From: an uncultured Opitutaceae bacterium
Lineage (GTDB): Bacteria > Verrucomicrobiota > Verrucomicrobiae > Opitutales > Opitutaceae
Length of the DNA stretch: 8,180 bases
Reading direction: 5' to 3'
Assembly (NCBI GenBank): GCA_946482625.1
Contig: CAMLSH010000160.1
Coordinates: 1-8,180, forward strand
Below are positions 6,544 to 8,180 of this stretch, in pieces. The position numbers and the translations under genes are program-made. The notes beneath the pieces were generated by a model. That model was not told where the DNA came from and made no database searches. It saw only the letters and a program-made list of their open reading frames with translations. How positions within the stretch are numbered: the first letter of the stretch is position 1; each line of letters opens with the position of its first letter.

Positions 6544-6669
6544 GGTGAAAAACGCCACGAAGCCCCCAAGGCCGCTCCGGGTCAACGCGGCGGACGCGAA
6601 GCAACCATTTTTTTGCACCCGTAGAAACAACTTGGAGCCGCCCAGACTCTCGGAAAGCCTTTGGCCTCC
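6544..6669. promoter_or_regulatory. Divergent promoter region between menB and kup
   Basis: These 126 bases separate two divergently read genes and should contain both promoters. The only striking element is a run of seven T on the plus strand (6608-6614). I found no promoter pair with acceptable -35/-10 match and spacing, no clear operator palindrome, and no T-tailed hairpin. GGAAAG at 6652-6657 lies 12 bases before the kup ATG and is a weak, distant ribosome-binding candidate. The assignment rests on gene arrangement. Confidence 0.4.
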
Positions 6670-8180
6670 ATGACTGAACATACTCCCGGCTCACCCGCTC
6701 GACGGCTTCAGCTCGGACTTTGCATCGGCGCCCTCGGCGTTGTCTACGGCGACATCGGCACCAGCCCGCTTTATACGATGCGTGAGTGCCTCGCGCACTT
6801 GGACGGCGCGGACCGCACCGCCGGCGTTCTCGGCATCCTTTCGCTGATGTTCTGGACGATCATGATTGTGGTGAATCTGAAGTATCTGCTCTTCGTCACC
6901 CGCGCCGACAATCGCGGCGAAGGCGGCATTTTCGCCCTCCTGGCGCTCTCCCACTCCCACGGAAATACAGAGCCTAAAAACAAAACCAAACGCACCATCG
7001 GCGTCGGCACTTTGATCGTCCTCGCCGGGGCCGCGCTGCTCTACGGCGACGGCGTGATCACCCCCGCCATCTCCGTCCTCGGCGCCGCCGAAGGTTTCGC
7101 GAGCATCAACCCGAATCTCCACGACTACATCGTGCCCATCGCGGTCGCGATTCTTGCGGCCCTGTTTCTCGTCCAGTCGAAAGGCACCAAGATCATCGGC
7201 GGCATCTTCGGCCCCGTGATGCTCCTGTGGTTCGCCACACTCGGCGCGCTCGGCGCGTGGCATCTTTTCGATACCCCCGAAGTCTGGCACGCGCTCAATC
7301 CTATGCTTGGCGTTAACTTCCTGCTTTCGCAGCCGTGGGAAATCACCGCAGGCATCCTCGGCTCCATCGTACTCACCATCACCGGCGCGGAAGCGCTCTA
7401 CGCCGACATGGGCCACTTCGGTCGCAAATACATTGCCCAAGCCTGGCTCGTCGTCGTGCTACCCGGACTTCTCCTCAACTACTTCGGCCAGGGCGCCTAC
7501 GTACTCGCTCAAACCGGCCCGGTGGAAAACCCCTTCTTCGAACTCGCCCCCGTCGGTCCGCTGCGCATCGCACTCGTGTGTCTGTCCATCGCCGCCGCCG
7601 TCATCGCCAGCCAGGCGCTCATCTCCGGCACTTTTTCGCTCACCCGGCAGGCCATCCAGCTCGGGTATTTCCCCCGCCTGAAAATCCGCCACACCAACGC
7701 CGAGCACGCCGGCCAGATCTATATTCCGCTCATCAACGCGCTGCTCGCCATCGGTTCCATCTGGATCGTCGTCGAGTTCAAGACCAGCACCGCCCTCGCC
7801 TCCGCCTACGGCATCGCCGTCACCGGCACCATGGTCGTGACCACGTATGCGTTTTACCACGTCACCCGCCGCCACTGGAAATGGCCTCTCTGGAAAGCCC
7901 TCTCGCTCTGCGGTGCCTTCATGGCCGTCGACCTCCTGCTCTTCGGCGCCAACCTCCACAAATTCATGGACGGTGGCTGGCTCCCCGCCGTCGTTGCCCT
8001 CGGCATCCTCGCCGTCATGCACGCTTGGAAAAGCGGTCGGAACGAGATTCAGGAAAAGGTCTACGGCGGCGCCATTACCGAGCTCGAACTCACCGACATC
8101 GCCCGCAGCAAATCCATCGTCCGCGTCCCCGGCAGCGCAGTCTTCATGGTGGCCACCCCCAGCGGCACGCCTCTCGCCCT
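6670..8180 (+). CDS. kup: Potassium uptake protein Kup (KUP/HAK/KT family), 3' end beyond window
   Basis: This inner-membrane transporter imports K+, in characterised members together with protons. The window holds 503 complete codons plus two bases; E. coli Kup has about 622 residues, so roughly the last 120, mostly the cytoplasmic C-terminal domain, are outside. Family blocks appear in order: [13 protein letters not shown] (23-35), [16 protein letters not shown] (78-93), [20 protein letters not shown] (123-142), [14 protein letters not shown] (238-251), [55 protein letters not shown] and [10 protein letters not shown]. The acidic residues important in E. coli Kup (D23, E116, E229) correspond to D28, D127 and E241, so charge is kept and E116 is replaced by Asp. 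No stop or frameshift is present. The ATG at 6670 lies 22 codons before the first family block, as in E. coli. It is read away from menB across 126 bases, with no evident functional link. Confidence 0.97.
   Translation, partial: MTEHTPGSPARRLQLGLCIGALGVVYGDIGTSPLYTMRECLAHLDGADRTAGVLGILSLMFWTIMIVVNLKYLLFVTRADNRGEGGIFALLALSHSHGNTEPKNKTKRTIGVGTLIVLAGAALLYGDGVITPAISVLGAAEGFASINPNLHDYIVPIAVAILAALFLVQSKGTKIIGGIFGPVMLLWFATLGALGAWHLFDTPEVWHALNPMLGVNFLLSQPWEITAGILGSIVLTITGAEALYADMGHFGRKYIAQAWLVVVLPGLLLNYFGQGAYVLAQTGPVENPFFELAPVGPLRIALVCLSIAAAVIASQALISGTFSLTRQAIQLGYFPRLKIRHTNAEHAGQIYIPLINALLAIGSIWIVVEFKTSTALASAYGIAVTGTMVVTTYAFYHVTRRHWKWPLWKALSLCGAFMAVDLLLFGANLHKFMDGGWLPAVVALGILAVMHAWKSGRNEIQEKVYGGAITELELTDIARSKSIVRVPGSAVFMVATPSGTPLA

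Noticed and set aside
6608..6614. Run of seven T between menB and kup as a terminator
   Set aside because: No stable hairpin precedes it on the plus strand, and it lies between divergent gene starts where a terminator is not expected.
6544..6681. 46-residue N-terminal extension of MenB
   Set aside because: It overlaps the kup start and has no similarity to MenB N-termini known to me. The ATG at 6543 sits at the expected distance from the first conserved block.
6691..7440. Minus-strand open frame of 249 codons (and another at 7459-8022) inside kup
   Set aside because: Both are Glu/Gly/Asp/Ala-rich shadow frames opposite a complete series of Kup family motifs.
1..8180. Search for a defence system, mobile element, CRISPR array, tRNA or rRNA
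   Set aside because: All long coding stretches are explained by five recognised families. No spaced direct repeats, transposase, integrase or RNA-gene-like sequence was seen by eye.

Overview
The window carries five protein-coding genes on GC-rich, densely coded DNA: four complete and one cut by the right edge. Gene content and protein style point to a Gram-negative, menaquinone-using bacterium, most likely Verrucomicrobiota (Opitutaceae-like). The reasons are the plug wording of the TonB-dependent receptor, the divergent receptor/LacI-family pair, and a MenB close to the E. coli/cyanobacterial type. The taxonomic call is inference from protein character, not a database match.

Layout, left to right. 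(1) Positions 40-1830, minus strand: an ABC exporter half-transporter with fused membrane and ATPase domains. (2) Positions 1831-2047: spacer holding a convincing minus-strand intrinsic terminator (1881-1915) and a second strong stem-loop (1975-1997). Both belong to the 3' end of the receptor transcript. (3) Positions 2048-4465, minus: a TonB-dependent outer-membrane receptor with signal peptide. (4) Positions 4466-4587: a 122-base divergent control region with several inverted repeats, one a perfect 19-base palindrome (4571-4589) that runs into the start codon of the next gene. (5) Positions 4588-5616, plus: a LacI-family regulator. (6) Positions 5617-5706: a short convergent gap with GC-rich hairpins. 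(7) Positions 5707-6543, minus: menB, 1,4-dihydroxy-2-naphthoyl-CoA synthase. (8) Positions 6544-6669: divergent gap. (9) From 6670 to the right edge, plus: kup, a potassium uptake transporter, about 503 codons present and the C-terminal part missing.

The one evident functional unit is the divergent receptor/LacI-type regulator pair, which looks like ligand-controlled nutrient uptake through the outer membrane; the ligand cannot be read from the sequence. The ABC exporter, menB and kup look like independent chromosomal genes. I see no mobile element, CRISPR array, tRNA, rRNA, phage gene or defence cassette, and no convincing undescribed system. The points most worth a second look are the palindrome across the regulator's start codon, the altered C-terminal motif of MenB, the regulator's long hinge, and the terminator just ahead of the ABC gene.
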